DNA of 64,000 nt from Desulfuromonas soudanensis (GTDB lineage: Bacteria; Desulfobacterota; Desulfuromonadia; Desulfuromonadales; WTL), in the NCBI RefSeq assembly GCF_001278055.1, contig NZ_CP010802.1, forward strand, positions 62,001 through 126,000, given 5' to 3'. The first letter of the stretch is position 1. Each line of letters begins with the position of its first letter. Below, one piece after another: positions 45,814 to 54,319 of the stretch. The translations under genes were made by a program, and so were the position numbers. The notes beneath the pieces were generated by a model. The model searched no databases. It worked only from the letters and a program-made list of their open reading frames with translations, and had not been told where the DNA came from.

Positions 45814-46284
45814 CTACTTGACGATCAGCCAGCTGCCGTCGGGCTGGCGGCAGGCGGTGCCGTAGGCCTGCTGCTGCTGACCGGCGATGACGACATTCTG
45901 CAGGTATTCGCGGCAGTATCTTCCGTCGTTGGTCCGGTAGGTTTCCACCGGGGTGATGCTTCCGTAGTTGCCGGTATCGGGGTTGCGCCAGGTGGTGCTG
46001 TAATTGGTGCGGGTATTTTCCAGGGCGTACTGGGCGTTGCGTTCCATGGCCAGCCGGTCGGCGGTGTCGAGAGACCGGCCGATCTCCTGGCCCATGATCG
46101 CCCCGGCGAGGGTGCCGATGGCGACGGCGACCAGACGCCCCTTCCCCTGGCCGACCTGGGCGCCAAGGACAGCGCCGGATCCGGCGCCGATCAGGGTTCC
46201 GACCCCTTCCTTCGGGCCGCTGGTCGGTGCGCAGCCGGAAAGGATCAGGGCAACAATCGTCAGAGTGATCAGTATCGCTTTCAT
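45814..46284 (-). CDS. Glycine-zipper surface lipoprotein
   Basis: A 156-residue lipoprotein: signal MKAILITLTIVALILSGC with the lipid Cys at residue 18. A glycine-zipper 2TM-like segment follows (about residues 28-70, GTLIGAGSGAVLGAQVG and GTLAGAIMGQEIG). The C-terminal domain reads CREYLQNVVIAGQQQQAYGTACRQPDGSW, similar to RT0821/Lpp0805 surface proteins (shown split for reading). Probably outer-membrane attached; role unknown. Confidence 0.85.
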   Translation of the reverse strand: MKAILITLTIVALILSGCAPTSGPKEGVGTLIGAGSGAVLGAQVGQGKGRLVAVAIGTLAGAIMGQEIGRSLDTADRLAMERNAQYALENTRTNYSTTWRNPDTGNYGSITPVETYRTNDGRYCREYLQNVVIAGQQQQAYGTACRQPDGSWLIVK

Positions 46285-46401
46285 GGCTCCTCCTTTTTCG
46301 GGGCCGTGCGGATGGCCTCCTTTACCGGGAGTATAGCCAAGGGGAGGGGGGAGTCAAGATCGGGGACGGTGGGCAAAGGGGCGCCGAAAGACGGCGGAAA
46401 A

Positions 46402-47145
46402 TCAGGGAGCACAGTTCCCGGGGACACCGACAGCGGGGTGATCTCCCGGCGCGGAGGTGAGGGTCTGCCAGCATTGCCGGGACCAGTCGAACTGCTGGCG
46501 CGGTCGGAAATGGTTCTTGTAGGCCATCTTCGGCGAGCCGGGGACATGGTAGCCGAGGTAATACCAGGGGAGACCGAGACGGCGGGCATGCTCGATCTCG
46601 GCGAGGATGCTCAGGGTCCCCGGCTGCAGGAGGGCGTCGTCGGGGTCGTAGGAGAAATAGACGCTGCTCAGGGCGTCGGCCCCTCGGTCGAGAAAACCGA
46701 CGCCGACGAGGCGGTCGTTCAGGTAGAGCTCGCTCTGCAGGGCCGGGCAGGAGGAGAGATAGAAGAGATTGTGAAAGGCCTCCCGGTCGGTTTCGATGCC
46801 GAAGCGGATCAGGCTGTGGCGGCGATAGAGGTCGTAGACCGCCTCGTCGGGGCGCAAGGGGCCGAAACGAAAGGAGACCGCAGCGCTCTTGCGCAGCAGG
46901 CGCCGCTGGCTGCGGGAGGGGGTGAAGTTGTTCACATCGACCCGCAGCGGCAGGCAGAGCCGGCACCCCGGACAGGCAACGCGGAAGTAATAGGGGCCGA
47001 ACTTGCGCCACCCCTGGGCCAGCAGTCGGGAGAGTTCGGCGGCGGAAACCCCCATGGCCAGGAAATATTCGTACTGCTTCTCCCGTCCCGGGAGATAGGG
47101 GCAGGGTTCGACGGCTTCGAGTTCGGTGAGCTGGATCAGCTGCAT
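46402..47145 (-). CDS. bpt: Bpt, aspartate/glutamate leucyl(arginyl)transferase
   Basis: A 247-residue tRNA-protein transferase that adds an amino acid from charged tRNA to N-terminal Asp/Glu, marking proteins for ClpAP degradation. Family motifs: PCPYLPGREKQYEYF near the start, ACPGCRLCLPLRVDV with the paired cysteines, and YYLGYHVPGSPKMAYKNHFRP. The start at 47145 (MQLIQLTELEAVEPCPY) is where the family begins. Divergent from the methyltransferase. Confidence 0.93.
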   Translation of the reverse strand: MQLIQLTELEAVEPCPYLPGREKQYEYFLAMGVSAAELSRLLAQGWRKFGPYYFRVACPGCRLCLPLRVDVNNFTPSRSQRRLLRKSAAVSFRFGPLRPDEAVYDLYRRHSLIRFGIETDREAFHNLFYLSSCPALQSELYLNDRLVGVGFLDRGADALSSVYFSYDPDDALLQPGTLSILAEIEHARRLGLPWYYLGYHVPGSPKMAYKNHFRPRQQFDWSRQCWQTLTSAPGDHPAVGVPGNCAP

Positions 47146-47346
47146 GGGGTCTCTCGGAAAGGAGGAGGGGCACTTCGCAGGGTAAACCATTTGCGTTTCG
47201 AAGGAAACAGGGTCGTCAGAACCCTTGGCCGGGCGGGAGGCCCCGGGGCTCTTTGCGAGGAAAAACTCTCCCTCCTTGCAATCCAAGGAGAAAAGCAGCA
47301 GAATTGCCCGGTCAAGCCCTACTCCTCGCCGAGAACAAACGTCGCC

Positions 47347-48006
47347 ATGATGGATCGATCCTCCCGCAACCGCCTCAATGAACGCCACCTCCCCCTCTTT
47401 GCCTCCGAGACCCTCTTCGACCGCATCGCCCGCGCTGTCTGCCGTGCCGGTTGCCTGCCGCGCAAGGAACTGTTCGAAGCCTGGGAAACCGCCCGCCGGG
47501 TGCGCCGGAGGTTCCGCGGCGGGCGCGTGGTCGACATGGCCTGCGGCCACGGGCTCCTCGCCCAGATCCTTTTGCTCCTCGACGACACGTCCTCCGCGGC
47601 CCTGGCCGTCGACCGGCGCATCCCGAAAAGTGCCGCCACCCTGGCGGCGGCGTTGCAGGCCGACTGGCCCCGGCTTTCAGGACGTGTCACCTTTCTTGAG
47701 CAGGACATCGGGGAGATTCCCCTGACGCCGCACGACCTGGTGGTCTCGGCCCATGCCTGCGGCGGATTGACCGACCTGATCCTCGCCCGGGCGGTGGCCA
47801 CCGGCGCCCGCGTCGCCGTTCTCCCCTGCTGCCATGATCTCGAGAGCGCAGACACCGGCGGTCTGCTGGGATGGATGGACGGACCTCTGGCCGTCGACGC
47901 GACCCGTGCGGCCCGGTTGCGCGCCCGGGGGTACCGGGTCGTCACCCAGACGATCCCGGCGGAGATTACCCCCAAGAACCGCCTCCTCCTGGCCGAGCCG
48001 GAATAG
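47347..48006 (+). CDS. Class I SAM-dependent methyltransferase-like protein
   Basis: A 219-residue protein. GRVVDMACGHGLLAQIL (about residues 60-76) is the SAM-binding motif I, followed by a Rossmann pattern to LVVSAHACGGLTD and VAVLPCCHDL. The acidic end of strand 2 is AVDRR. The CGGLTD/PCCH blocks recall rRNA/tRNA methyltransferase-like or METTL25-like groups, so RNA may be the substrate; unproven. Start ATG 47347 (a second ATG follows). Confidence 0.82.
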   Translation: MMDRSSRNRLNERHLPLFASETLFDRIARAVCRAGCLPRKELFEAWETARRVRRRFRGGRVVDMACGHGLLAQILLLLDDTSSAALAVDRRIPKSAATLAAALQADWPRLSGRVTFLEQDIGEIPLTPHDLVVSAHACGGLTDLILARAVATGARVAVLPCCHDLESADTGGLLGWMDGPLAVDATRAARLRARGYRVVTQTIPAEITPKNRLLLAEPE

Positions 48007-48057
48007 GCCGATTCTCAGCCGGGATCGACCTCGGCGTTTGTCGCCGGGCCCCCACTT

Positions 48058-48096
48058 CCGAAATTGAATTCAATTTCGGGGGCAGAAATGCTACCA
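48058..48096 (+). promoter_or_regulatory. Perfect palindrome overlapping a promoter-like CAATT...TGCTACCAT motif
   Basis: CCGAAATTGAA and TTCAATTTCGG make a perfect 22-bp palindrome (48058-48079). Its right half runs into CAATTTCGGGGGCAGAAATGCTACCAT. TTCAAT and TACCAT are 17 bases apart with TG upstream of the latter, a plausible extended -10 promoter for the RIO-like kinase. The motif recurs at 58967 and 61991. Confidence 0.5.
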
Positions 48097-48229
48097 TAGG
48101 GGCCACCTCTCCCCCCTCCGGGAACAGATCGCACCATTTCTGACGAGTGACACGTCCCCCCAAATCAAAAGCGAACAGAGACGCCCGGAGATCCGCGTCT
48201 CCCTGTTCAGTACGGAAAATGAGACCTAT

Positions 48230-49063
48230 ATGAAAATGCCCGAGAAATTCGAGATGCTCGCACAAAACGGCCTCGTCGATGAGGTCGTCGCCCAGCTCAT
48301 GAGCGGCAAGGAAGCGGAGGTCTATGTCGTTCAATCCAGGGGCGAGCTGCGCTGTGCCAAGGTCTACAAGGACGCCGACAACCGCAGCTTCAGCACCGCC
48401 GCCCAGTATCAGGAAGGGCGCAAGGTCAGAAACAGCCGTCAGGCCCGGGCCATAGGCAAGCACTCCAAGTTCGGTCGCAAGGAGCAGGAGGGAGCCTGGC
48501 AGAACGCCGAGGTCGAAGCCCTGCACCGTCTGGCCGCCGCCGGAGTGCGGGTGCCGCAGGTCTTTCATTACGTCGACGGCATCCTGCTCATGGAGCTGGT
48601 GGTCGACGCAGAGGGGAACATCGCGCCGCGGCTCAACGAAGTCAGACTCTCCGAGGCAAAAGCCCGGGACTATCACCGGGCGATGATCAGGGAGATCGTG
48701 CTCATGCTCTGCGCCGGTCTCGTTCACGGCGATCTCTCTCCCTACAACGTTCTGGTCGCAGGCGACGGGCTGGTCATCATCGACCTCCCCCAGGCCGTCG
48801 ATGCCGCCGGGAACAACAACGCCGCCGGGATGCTTCTGCGGGACGTGGCGAACATGACCGCCTACTTCGGCCGTTTTGCCCCCGGCCTTCTTGAAACCGA
48901 CTACGGACGGGAGATCTGGAAGCTTTACGCCACCGGCGAGCTCCTCCCGACGACCCGCCTGACCGGCTGCTTTGAGGAGAGCACCCTGCATGCCGACGTG
49001 GGGGGCGTCATGCGGGAGATCGAATCGGCGCGGCGCTGGCACGAGCTGAGCCTGTTAAGATAA
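48230..49063 (+). CDS. RIO1-like serine protein kinase
   Basis: A 277-residue atypical kinase of the bacterial RIO1-like type (PA4780-like). Nucleotide region SGKEAEVYVV, catalytic loop HGDLSPYN (about residue 166) and metal-binding IIDLPQA (DFG equivalent) are present. Bacterial roles are poorly known. The start ATG at 48230 has a weak GAGA site; a second ATG is two codons later. A hairpin terminator separates it from the convergent small gene. Confidence 0.9.
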   Translation: MKMPEKFEMLAQNGLVDEVVAQLMSGKEAEVYVVQSRGELRCAKVYKDADNRSFSTAAQYQEGRKVRNSRQARAIGKHSKFGRKEQEGAWQNAEVEALHRLAAAGVRVPQVFHYVDGILLMELVVDAEGNIAPRLNEVRLSEAKARDYHRAMIREIVLMLCAGLVHGDLSPYNVLVAGDGLVIIDLPQAVDAAGNNNAAGMLLRDVANMTAYFGRFAPGLLETDYGREIWKLYATGELLPTTRLTGCFEESTLHADVGGVMREIESARRWHELSLLR

Positions 49064-49110
49064 AAAAAGGGGAGCATGAGAAACGGGAATTCCCCGTTTC
49101 GCATGCTCCC
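49062..49110 (-). terminator. Convergent terminator, T-tract on the minus strand
   Basis: GGGAGCATGAGAAACGGG and CCCCGTTTCGCATGCTCCC form a long stem around AATT. On the minus strand it is followed by CTTTTTTTA, so it ends the Lys-rich small gene and probably serves the kinase gene too. Confidence 0.82.
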
Positions 49111-49193
49111 TCGATATCCTTGAAAACAGGCCGGATTCAGACCGCCGGACGGGGGACTGGACTCCAGCCGGAGGGGCGCAGGCCCCGCCCCGC

Positions 49194-49301
49194 TTAGGAC
49201 TTCTTCTCGGCTTTTTTGATCTTCTTGTCGGCCTTTTTCTCTTTCATGGTTTTGGCCGGTTCCTTTTTTTCCGTCTTCTTGCTGTCCATGCCCTTGCCCA
49301 T
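49194..49301 (-). CDS. 35-residue lysine-rich small protein
   Basis: A short gene on the minus strand: ATG at 49301 preceded by AAGGAG at ideal distance, stop TAA at 49194-49196, and a strong terminator 84 nt further on. The product begins MGKGMDSKKTEK, continues EPAKTMKEKKADKK and has 16 Lys. It is extremely basic and probably disordered. Small proteins with an MGKG start and a PAKT/KEK core occur, as I recall, in Geobacter-type genomes. A nucleic-acid or ribosome partner is a guess. Confidence 0.72.
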   Translation of the reverse strand: MGKGMDSKKTEKKEPAKTMKEKKADKKIKKAEKKS

Positions 49302-49506
49302 GATTTTTCTCCTTCGCTTCCGCAGTTAGGGGACTGGTCCGACACAAGTTAGACACCATATTACCACGCCCGGGTACCTGGCGAATTAATATTTTTGTCC
49401 CCCGGCAAATTGCCCGGAGGTTGAAGAAGCGGGACTTCCCGACACCTTTGACGGCAACGGCAATTCGACCGGTTTTTACTCCCCCTTTACCCCAGAAGAC
49501 ACGGAA

Positions 49507-50304
49507 ATGAAACGGATCTTCCCCTTGTTCAGGTCGTTGTTTACAGGGCCGAGGAAATGGCTGAAATACGCTCTCCTGGCACTGGTCGCCCTGGTGTTGT
49601 CCCTGGGGATTTTTACGGCCTGGCTTTTCTGGGACCTCCCCGATGTCGCCTCCCTCGATAATCGCGCCACCACGCTCACCATCGAGGTTCCCGACTGGAA
49701 GGGTGTGATGCACTCCTTCAGGCTCGGGCCGAAAAATCCCCGCTGGGCCCCGCTGGCGTCCTTCCCCGATGAGCTGAAATGGGCCGTCATCGTCGCGGAG
49801 GATGGCAACTTTTACGAACACAGCGGCATCGATGTGCCGGCGCTGAAAGAGGCCCTCAAATACGACCTGAAGCGCAAGCGCCTGGTCCGCGGGGCCTCGA
49901 CGATCACCCAGCAGCTGGCCAAGAACCTCTATCTGTCCCGGGACAAATCGGTGCTGCGCAAACTGCGGGAACTGGTCATCGCCCTGCGTATGGAGCGTGA
50001 GCTGACCAAGGGGCGGATTCTCGAGCTCTACCTCAATGTGGTTGAACTCGGGCCCCTCGTCTACGGCTTTGAGCACGGAGCCCGCTACCATTTCGATAAA
50101 CCGGTTCATCTCCTGACTCCGGCGGAATCGGCCTTTCTCGCCGCCATGCTCCCCGGCCCGCGTGTCGCCTTCAATCCGGAGACGAGGCCGGTCAGGGTTC
50201 GCCAGCGGGCGGCGCGACTCCTCAACCTTCTCGGCCTCCGCGGTATACTCTCCGAAAGCGAAATCGCCGACGCTCTTATTGAACTCGGTCAACTCGGCGG
50301 ATGA
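49507..50304 (+). CDS. Monofunctional peptidoglycan glycosyltransferase (GT51)
   Basis: A 265-residue inner-membrane enzyme polymerising lipid II. One N-terminal helix (about 20-43) anchors it. GT51 motifs: VAEDGNFYEHSGID with the catalytic Glu, RGASTITQQLAKNLYLS, and RILELYLNVVELGPLVYG. There is no transpeptidase domain, as in MtgA. It begins the run of envelope/stress genes extending to 58.8 kb. Confidence 0.93.
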   Translation: MKRIFPLFRSLFTGPRKWLKYALLALVALVLSLGIFTAWLFWDLPDVASLDNRATTLTIEVPDWKGVMHSFRLGPKNPRWAPLASFPDELKWAVIVAEDGNFYEHSGIDVPALKEALKYDLKRKRLVRGASTITQQLAKNLYLSRDKSVLRKLRELVIALRMERELTKGRILELYLNVVELGPLVYGFEHGARYHFDKPVHLLTPAESAFLAAMLPGPRVAFNPETRPVRVRQRAARLLNLLGLRGILSESEIADALIELGQLGG

Positions 50305-50426
50305 TGGGACTCGGCACTCGACATTTAATGCGTCCCCTGCTTTCCCCTGCGCCGTGGCGATTGTGCGCCCGCGGTTTTGGGGTAAGCTTAGCCCGGGCGT
50401 AAAATACATCCCCAAGGAGATGGACC

Positions 50427-50828
50427 ATGAAATTGAAAGATTATTTTGTTCAGGCCAAAGGAATCGGCGTGCTGTCCACCGCCGACAGCGCCGGCAAAGT
50501 CGACGCAGCCATCTACGCCAGACCGCATGTTCTGGAAGACGGGACGATCGCTTTTATCATGCGGGATCGCCTCACCCATCACAACCTCACAGGAAACCCC
50601 TCGGCCGCCTATCTTTTCATCGAAGAAGGGCACGGCTACAAGGGTGTTCGTCTGTTTCTCAATAAGGTCAAAGAAGACACAGACCCGGAACTGATCCGGG
50701 AGCTGACCCGGCGCTGTCTGAGCCCGGAGGAGGACGAGGCCAGGGGGCCCAAGTTTTTGGTATATTTTGCCGTGGAAAATGTTCTTCCCCTCATCGGCAG
50801 CGACAAGACCGAAATCACCCTGGGCTGA
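50427..50828 (+). CDS. Pyridoxamine 5'-phosphate oxidase-like flavin protein
   Basis: A 133-residue split-barrel protein of the PNPOx-like family that would bind FMN or F420/haem. Pattern: GIGVLSTADSAGKVDAAIYARP, then FIMRDRLTHHNLTGNPSAAYLFIE (split here for reading). Likely a small reductase or stress protein; cofactor not determinable. AAGGAG is well placed before the ATG. Followed by a terminator. Confidence 0.9.
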   Translation: MKLKDYFVQAKGIGVLSTADSAGKVDAAIYARPHVLEDGTIAFIMRDRLTHHNLTGNPSAAYLFIEEGHGYKGVRLFLNKVKEDTDPELIRELTRRCLSPEEDEARGPKFLVYFAVENVLPLIGSDKTEITLG

Positions 50829-50859
50829 CCCCGGACCCCTCCCTTCAAGGCGAAATCCC

Positions 50860-50889
50860 GGCTCCCTGTCATTCAGGGGGCCTTTTTTT
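50860..50889 (+). terminator. Rho-independent terminator of the PNPOx-like gene
   Basis: GGCTCCCTG-TCATT-CAGGGGGCC followed by seven T residues. Confidence 0.85.
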
Positions 50890-51105
50890 ATCTTCGGGTG
50901 ATCGCCGGGGCCGACTTCTTTTCCTTCCGGAAAATAATACAGAATAACAAACCCCCGCCTCTCCTCCTGCAGCCCGTCAAATATGAAAATTCCGTTAGAT
51001 ATGACGGAGAACGTCGTCGACCCCCCTTTGCCATAAAAAGAGGGCAATCTTCTTTTTTCCTTATCATTCAAGGGACTTAAAACCATGCTGCGAGGATGTC
51101 AGGGC

Positions 51106-51121
51106 TGGCACGCTGGTTGCA
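51106..51121 (+). promoter_or_regulatory. Sigma-54 (-24/-12) promoter
   Basis: TGGCACGCTGGTTGCA is a near-perfect match to the RpoN consensus TGGCAC-N5-TTGCA. The first gene downstream starts 39 bases later. Confidence 0.82.
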
Positions 51122-51160
51122 AATTAGTCTTGCAGAGAAATTCATTCAAGGAGAAAAACA

Positions 51161-51316
51161 ATGCTTGGAACAATTTTGGTCGTCATCCTCATCCTGATGC
51201 TGCTCGGTGCTCTCCCCGCCTGGCCCCACAGCCGCAAGTGGGGTTACTACCCCAGCAGCGGACTCGGCCTGATCCTGGTCATTTTTCTTATCCTCGTGCT
51301 GGTCGGCAGGATTTAG
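51161..51316 (+). CDS. DUF3309-like small membrane protein
   Basis: A 51-residue membrane peptide with two hydrophobic helices (MLGTILVVILILMLLGAL and GLGLILVIFLILVLVGRI) joined by a short loop PAWPHSRKWGYYPSSG that matches the DUF3309 family. Function unknown; found in stress clusters. Strong AAGGAG ribosome site; first gene after the sigma-54 promoter. Confidence 0.85.
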   Translation: MLGTILVVILILMLLGALPAWPHSRKWGYYPSSGLGLILVIFLILVLVGRI

Positions 51317-51365
51317 GCACCAGGATTTGCCAAGTCCCAATTAATAACAGGAGGAGAACAAACTC

Positions 51366-51557
51366 ATGCCGTTGATTGACGTTGTTGTCGTACTGGTCGT
51401 GGTTGGTCTGGTTCTCTGGCTTATCAACCGCTTTATCCCCATGGCGGGGTCGATAAAGACGATTCTGAATGTCGTCGTGGTCATTGTCGTTATTGTGTGG
51501 CTCTTGAAAATTTTCGGTATCATCAGCCACTTTCCCAACATCACCGTGGGAATGTAG
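51366..51557 (+). CDS. Thivi_2564-like small membrane protein
   Basis: A 63-residue protein with two membrane helices (about residues 4-22 and 32-50) around NRFIPMAGSIKTILN, the pattern of the Thivi_2564 family. Function unknown. AGGAGG lies upstream. Only 49 nt after the DUF3309 gene, so in the same sigma-54 transcript. Confidence 0.82.
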   Translation: MPLIDVVVVLVVVGLVLWLINRFIPMAGSIKTILNVVVVIVVIVWLLKIFGIISHFPNITVGM

Positions 51558-51675
51558 GTTGTGAAGGGCCTTTTCCCCTCGTCGAGCGGGTGGGGGCGCA
51601 AAAACAAACCCGGCTCGATTGACTTCAAAACAATCAGATAATTCAACCATGGTCACAGACCAGAAGGAGAACACC

Positions 51676-51990
51676 ATGTTCAAAACCCATCGTATCCTCA
51701 TGTTTCTTGCCGGTATCGTCCTGGTTGCTTCATTCATGGGCTGTGCCGCAACCTCCACGAATGAAAGCACCGGTCAGTATATCGACAACTCCGTCATCAC
51801 CTCCAAGGTCAAGGCCGCCATCTTTGAGGAACCGACCTTGAAAACCCTGCAGATCAACGTGGAATCCTTCAAGGGTGAGGTTCAGCTGAGCGGTTTTGTC
51901 GATTCGGCCGCAAGCGTCGAGAAGGCCGGCGACGTTGCCCGTGCCGTTGAGGGCGTTGTCGGAGTGAAAAACGATCTGGTCGTCAAATAG
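51676..51990 (+). CDS. BON-domain lipoprotein
   Basis: A 104-residue lipoprotein: signal with lipobox SFMGC (Cys about residue 23), then one BON domain (about 37-104) with YIDNSVITSKVKAAIFEEP and VEGVVGVKNDLVVK. BON domains attach to membranes or cell-wall material and appear in osmotic-shock proteins. The start at 51676 has AGAAGGAG upstream; earlier in-frame ATGs do not. Third gene after the sigma-54 promoter. Confidence 0.9.
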   Translation: MFKTHRILMFLAGIVLVASFMGCAATSTNESTGQYIDNSVITSKVKAAIFEEPTLKTLQINVESFKGEVQLSGFVDSAASVEKAGDVARAVEGVVGVKNDLVVK

Positions 51991-52031
51991 AGGCACCTGC
52001 ATTCCGCTGCGCCGATAACGGGCCGAGGAGG

Positions 52032-52053
52032 CCGTTCCCTCCGGGACGGTTTT
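52032..52053 (+). terminator. Possible terminator after the BON gene
   Basis: CCGTTCCC-TCC-GGGACGG (one bulge) followed by TTTT, within a larger GGGCCG/CGGCCC pairing. Confidence 0.45.
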
Positions 52054-52129
52054 CCCGGCCCGGTGTTTTAGAGTGACGGGAGAGGCAGCGAAAACGGCCT
52101 GCGGGTTGGTATCGCTCCTCAAAGGGAAA

Positions 52130-53026
52130 ATGACCGCTATGGGAAAAAAGAAAATAAAAGACACGGTGGACAGAGACCCGGCAGCGGATCGCTGTGCCGC
52201 CACTGAATTGCGCCGCCGTGCCGAAGAGCAATTGCTTGCCAGGGCGGCCGTATCCAGGGTTCCCCGCAACGGCCAGGAGCGCCGTCAGATCGTCCATGAA
52301 CTCGAAGTGCACCAGATCGAGCTGGAGATGCAGAACGCCGTGCTCCGGCAGGCACGGGACGAGATTGAAATCGCCCTGGACAAATACACCGACCTCTACG
52401 ATTTCGCACCGGTCGGCTATCTGACCCTCAATAAGGACGGGATCATTGGTGACGCGAACTTCACCGCCGCCTCCCACCTCGGGATTGGACGCAACCGATT
52501 GGTGGGTAAGCGCTTTGAGTCCATCGTTGCCCCGGGGTCCCGCGAAGAGTTTTCTACGTTTCTTTCCTCGGTTTTTGCCGGTCAGAGCAAGCAAATCTGT
52601 GAGGTGGCGCTCCTGAACTGTTCCGCCCAGTCGATCTTTGTGCAGGTCGAGGCCTTGCCCTCCGCCTCAGGGCTCGATTGCCGGGTGGCACTCATCGATA
52701 TTTCCCGTCGCCGATCCATGGAAGAACAAATGGAAAGGCAACATGCCGAACTGGCCGTTGCCAAGTCTGAACTGCAGGCGGTCGGCCAGACCTCGGCAAT
52801 GGAACTGTGCCGCCCCATGACGGTTTTCCGGGCCACCTGCCGGGCGGTCCGCAAATGGTCCGCATTGAATCTTGATGTGCAGGCCCATGAATGCCTGCGG
52901 GGATTGAACAAAGTCGCCCTGCGCATGAATCGGCTCCTGTCGTCTCTCCTCGATTTTTCCCGCCGGGATTCGCGGGAGAACGGGGGGAGTCGACCTGACC
53001 ACACGGGGGATGGCGGCGGCCAATGA
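52130..53026 (+). CDS. PAS-domain protein with a degenerate histidine-kinase dimerisation region
   Basis: A 298-residue protein. A helical N-terminus (residues 25-85, ERRQIVHELEVHQIELEMQN) precedes a PAS domain (about 85-200, YDFAPVGYLTLNKDGIIGDA). A HisKA-like helical hairpin follows (about 205-285) ending LSSLLDFSRR. Where kinases have SHDLRxP the sequence reads AMELCRPM, so the phospho-acceptor His is missing, and no HATPase domain follows. It may be a truncated kinase or a sensor acting by dimer contact. Start 52130 or 52139; the former has AAAGGG upstream. Confidence 0.72.
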   Translation: MTAMGKKKIKDTVDRDPAADRCAATELRRRAEEQLLARAAVSRVPRNGQERRQIVHELEVHQIELEMQNAVLRQARDEIEIALDKYTDLYDFAPVGYLTLNKDGIIGDANFTAASHLGIGRNRLVGKRFESIVAPGSREEFSTFLSSVFAGQSKQICEVALLNCSAQSIFVQVEALPSASGLDCRVALIDISRRRSMEEQMERQHAELAVAKSELQAVGQTSAMELCRPMTVFRATCRAVRKWSALNLDVQAHECLRGLNKVALRMNRLLSSLLDFSRRDSRENGGSRPDHTGDGGGQ

Positions 53027-53096
53027 GCCGGCCGGAGAAGGAACGGAGGGCCATTCGAGACAATCAAACCCCATTCCTCGAAGGAGATTGGTGAAG

Positions 53097-53897
53097 ATGT
53101 TCCACTGGCTTCGAGACAACCACCGCGAAGAAGTGCGGAGGCGCTCTTTTCCTTCCGAGTGGGAGAGTTTTTTGCGCACCAGCGTGGCACACTACTCTGT
53201 CCTTGACGACCCTGAGCGCGCCGAATTGCGTGCCCTGACGCTGGTCCTCCTCGAGGAGAAAAACTGGGAGGGGTGCGGCGGGCTTGAGCTCACCGACGAG
53301 ATTCGCGTCACCATCGCCGCCCAGGCCTGCCTCCTCCTTCTGGGACTCCCCCACGACTACTACCGCAATGTGGAGTCGATTCTTGTCTACCCTTCCACCG
53401 TCGTCATCCCCGAACGCAGGCCCGGCGTCTTCGAGCGCGTCAACGCTCCGGTGGAGACGGCCATCCCGATCCTCGGACAGGCCATCGCCCGGGGGGCGGT
53501 GATCCTTGTCTGGGACGCCGTCAAGCGCGGCGCCCGCCATCCCGAGCAGGGTCATAACGTCGTCTATCATGAATTCGCCCACAAGCTCGACATGCTCGAC
53601 GGCGCCGCCGACGGCACCCCGCCCCTTGCCGACGGGGATCAGCTTGCCGAATGGGTCGCCGTCTGCTCCCGTGAATTCCTGCGCCTGAGAGAGCTCGCTG
53701 AAAAGGGGCACAAAACCTTCCTCGACGCCTACGGCGCCAGGAACGAGGCCGAGTTCTTCGCCGTGGCCACCGAGGAGTTCTTCGACCGCCCTCTGGCTCT
53801 CCAGAAGCACGCAGCCGATCTCTACCGTGTCCTGGGCGCCTACTACCGCCAGGATCCGGCCGGGCGAGCCAGTCGCCTTTTAACCGGGGAAGAGTAA
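53097..53897 (+). CDS. mtfA: MtfA-like M90 zinc metallopeptidase
   Basis: A 266-residue cytoplasmic peptidase related to MtfA, which in E. coli binds the glucose repressor Mlc. The zinc site is HEFAH (in VVYHEFAHKLDMLDG) with a downstream Glu in EEFFD. The start at 53097 (MFHWLR) aligns with the MtfA N-terminus; GTG two codons earlier is the alternative. AAGGAG is upstream. Here no Mlc or PTS gene is nearby, so the regulatory target is open. Confidence 0.9.
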   Translation: MFHWLRDNHREEVRRRSFPSEWESFLRTSVAHYSVLDDPERAELRALTLVLLEEKNWEGCGGLELTDEIRVTIAAQACLLLLGLPHDYYRNVESILVYPSTVVIPERRPGVFERVNAPVETAIPILGQAIARGAVILVWDAVKRGARHPEQGHNVVYHEFAHKLDMLDGAADGTPPLADGDQLAEWVAVCSREFLRLRELAEKGHKTFLDAYGARNEAEFFAVATEEFFDRPLALQKHAADLYRVLGAYYRQDPAGRASRLLTGEE

Positions 53898-53950
53898 ACT
53901 GTAGATAAGTCATCGTGACCGAACAGTGAAGACAAAAAGGAGACACAAAC

Positions 53951-54235
53951 ATGGACAGGAAAACAGCGTACGTGGAAAAACTCTCCGCCGAGATGGTCGC
54001 ATGGGATATTCAGATCGAACGGCTCAAGGAGAAGGCCGAAAGCGCCACACCGGAGAGGAAGTTCGAATATGCCCGAACCATTGCGGCCTTGCAGCTCAAG
54101 CGGGATGAGGCTGCGCAAAAACTGCAGGGGATCTCGACGGCCAGCGATCATGAGTGGGAAGAACTCAAGTCGGGAACGGAACAGATCCGCAGCGAGATCA
54201 GCAATCTCCTGATCGATGTTATTATGAAGACCTGA
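53951..54235 (+). CDS. Small coiled-coil protein of unknown function
   Basis: A 94-residue, nearly all-helical protein with heptad Leu/Ile/Ala (DIQIERLKEKAE, ARTIAALQLKRDEAAQKLQ). No Cys and no membrane segment. Family not recognised; comparable small coiled-coil proteins occur in stress clusters. Clear AAAAGGAG ribosome site, 53 nt after mtfA. Confidence 0.7.
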   Translation: MDRKTAYVEKLSAEMVAWDIQIERLKEKAESATPERKFEYARTIAALQLKRDEAAQKLQGISTASDHEWEELKSGTEQIRSEISNLLIDVIMKT

Positions 54236-54319
54236 GTGGTCACCGGGGTCGAACGGTTTCGAAAACCGATATCCCGACTCCGATCCAGGAATGAAAGATT
54301 CTCCGTGGAGCGATTGCCT

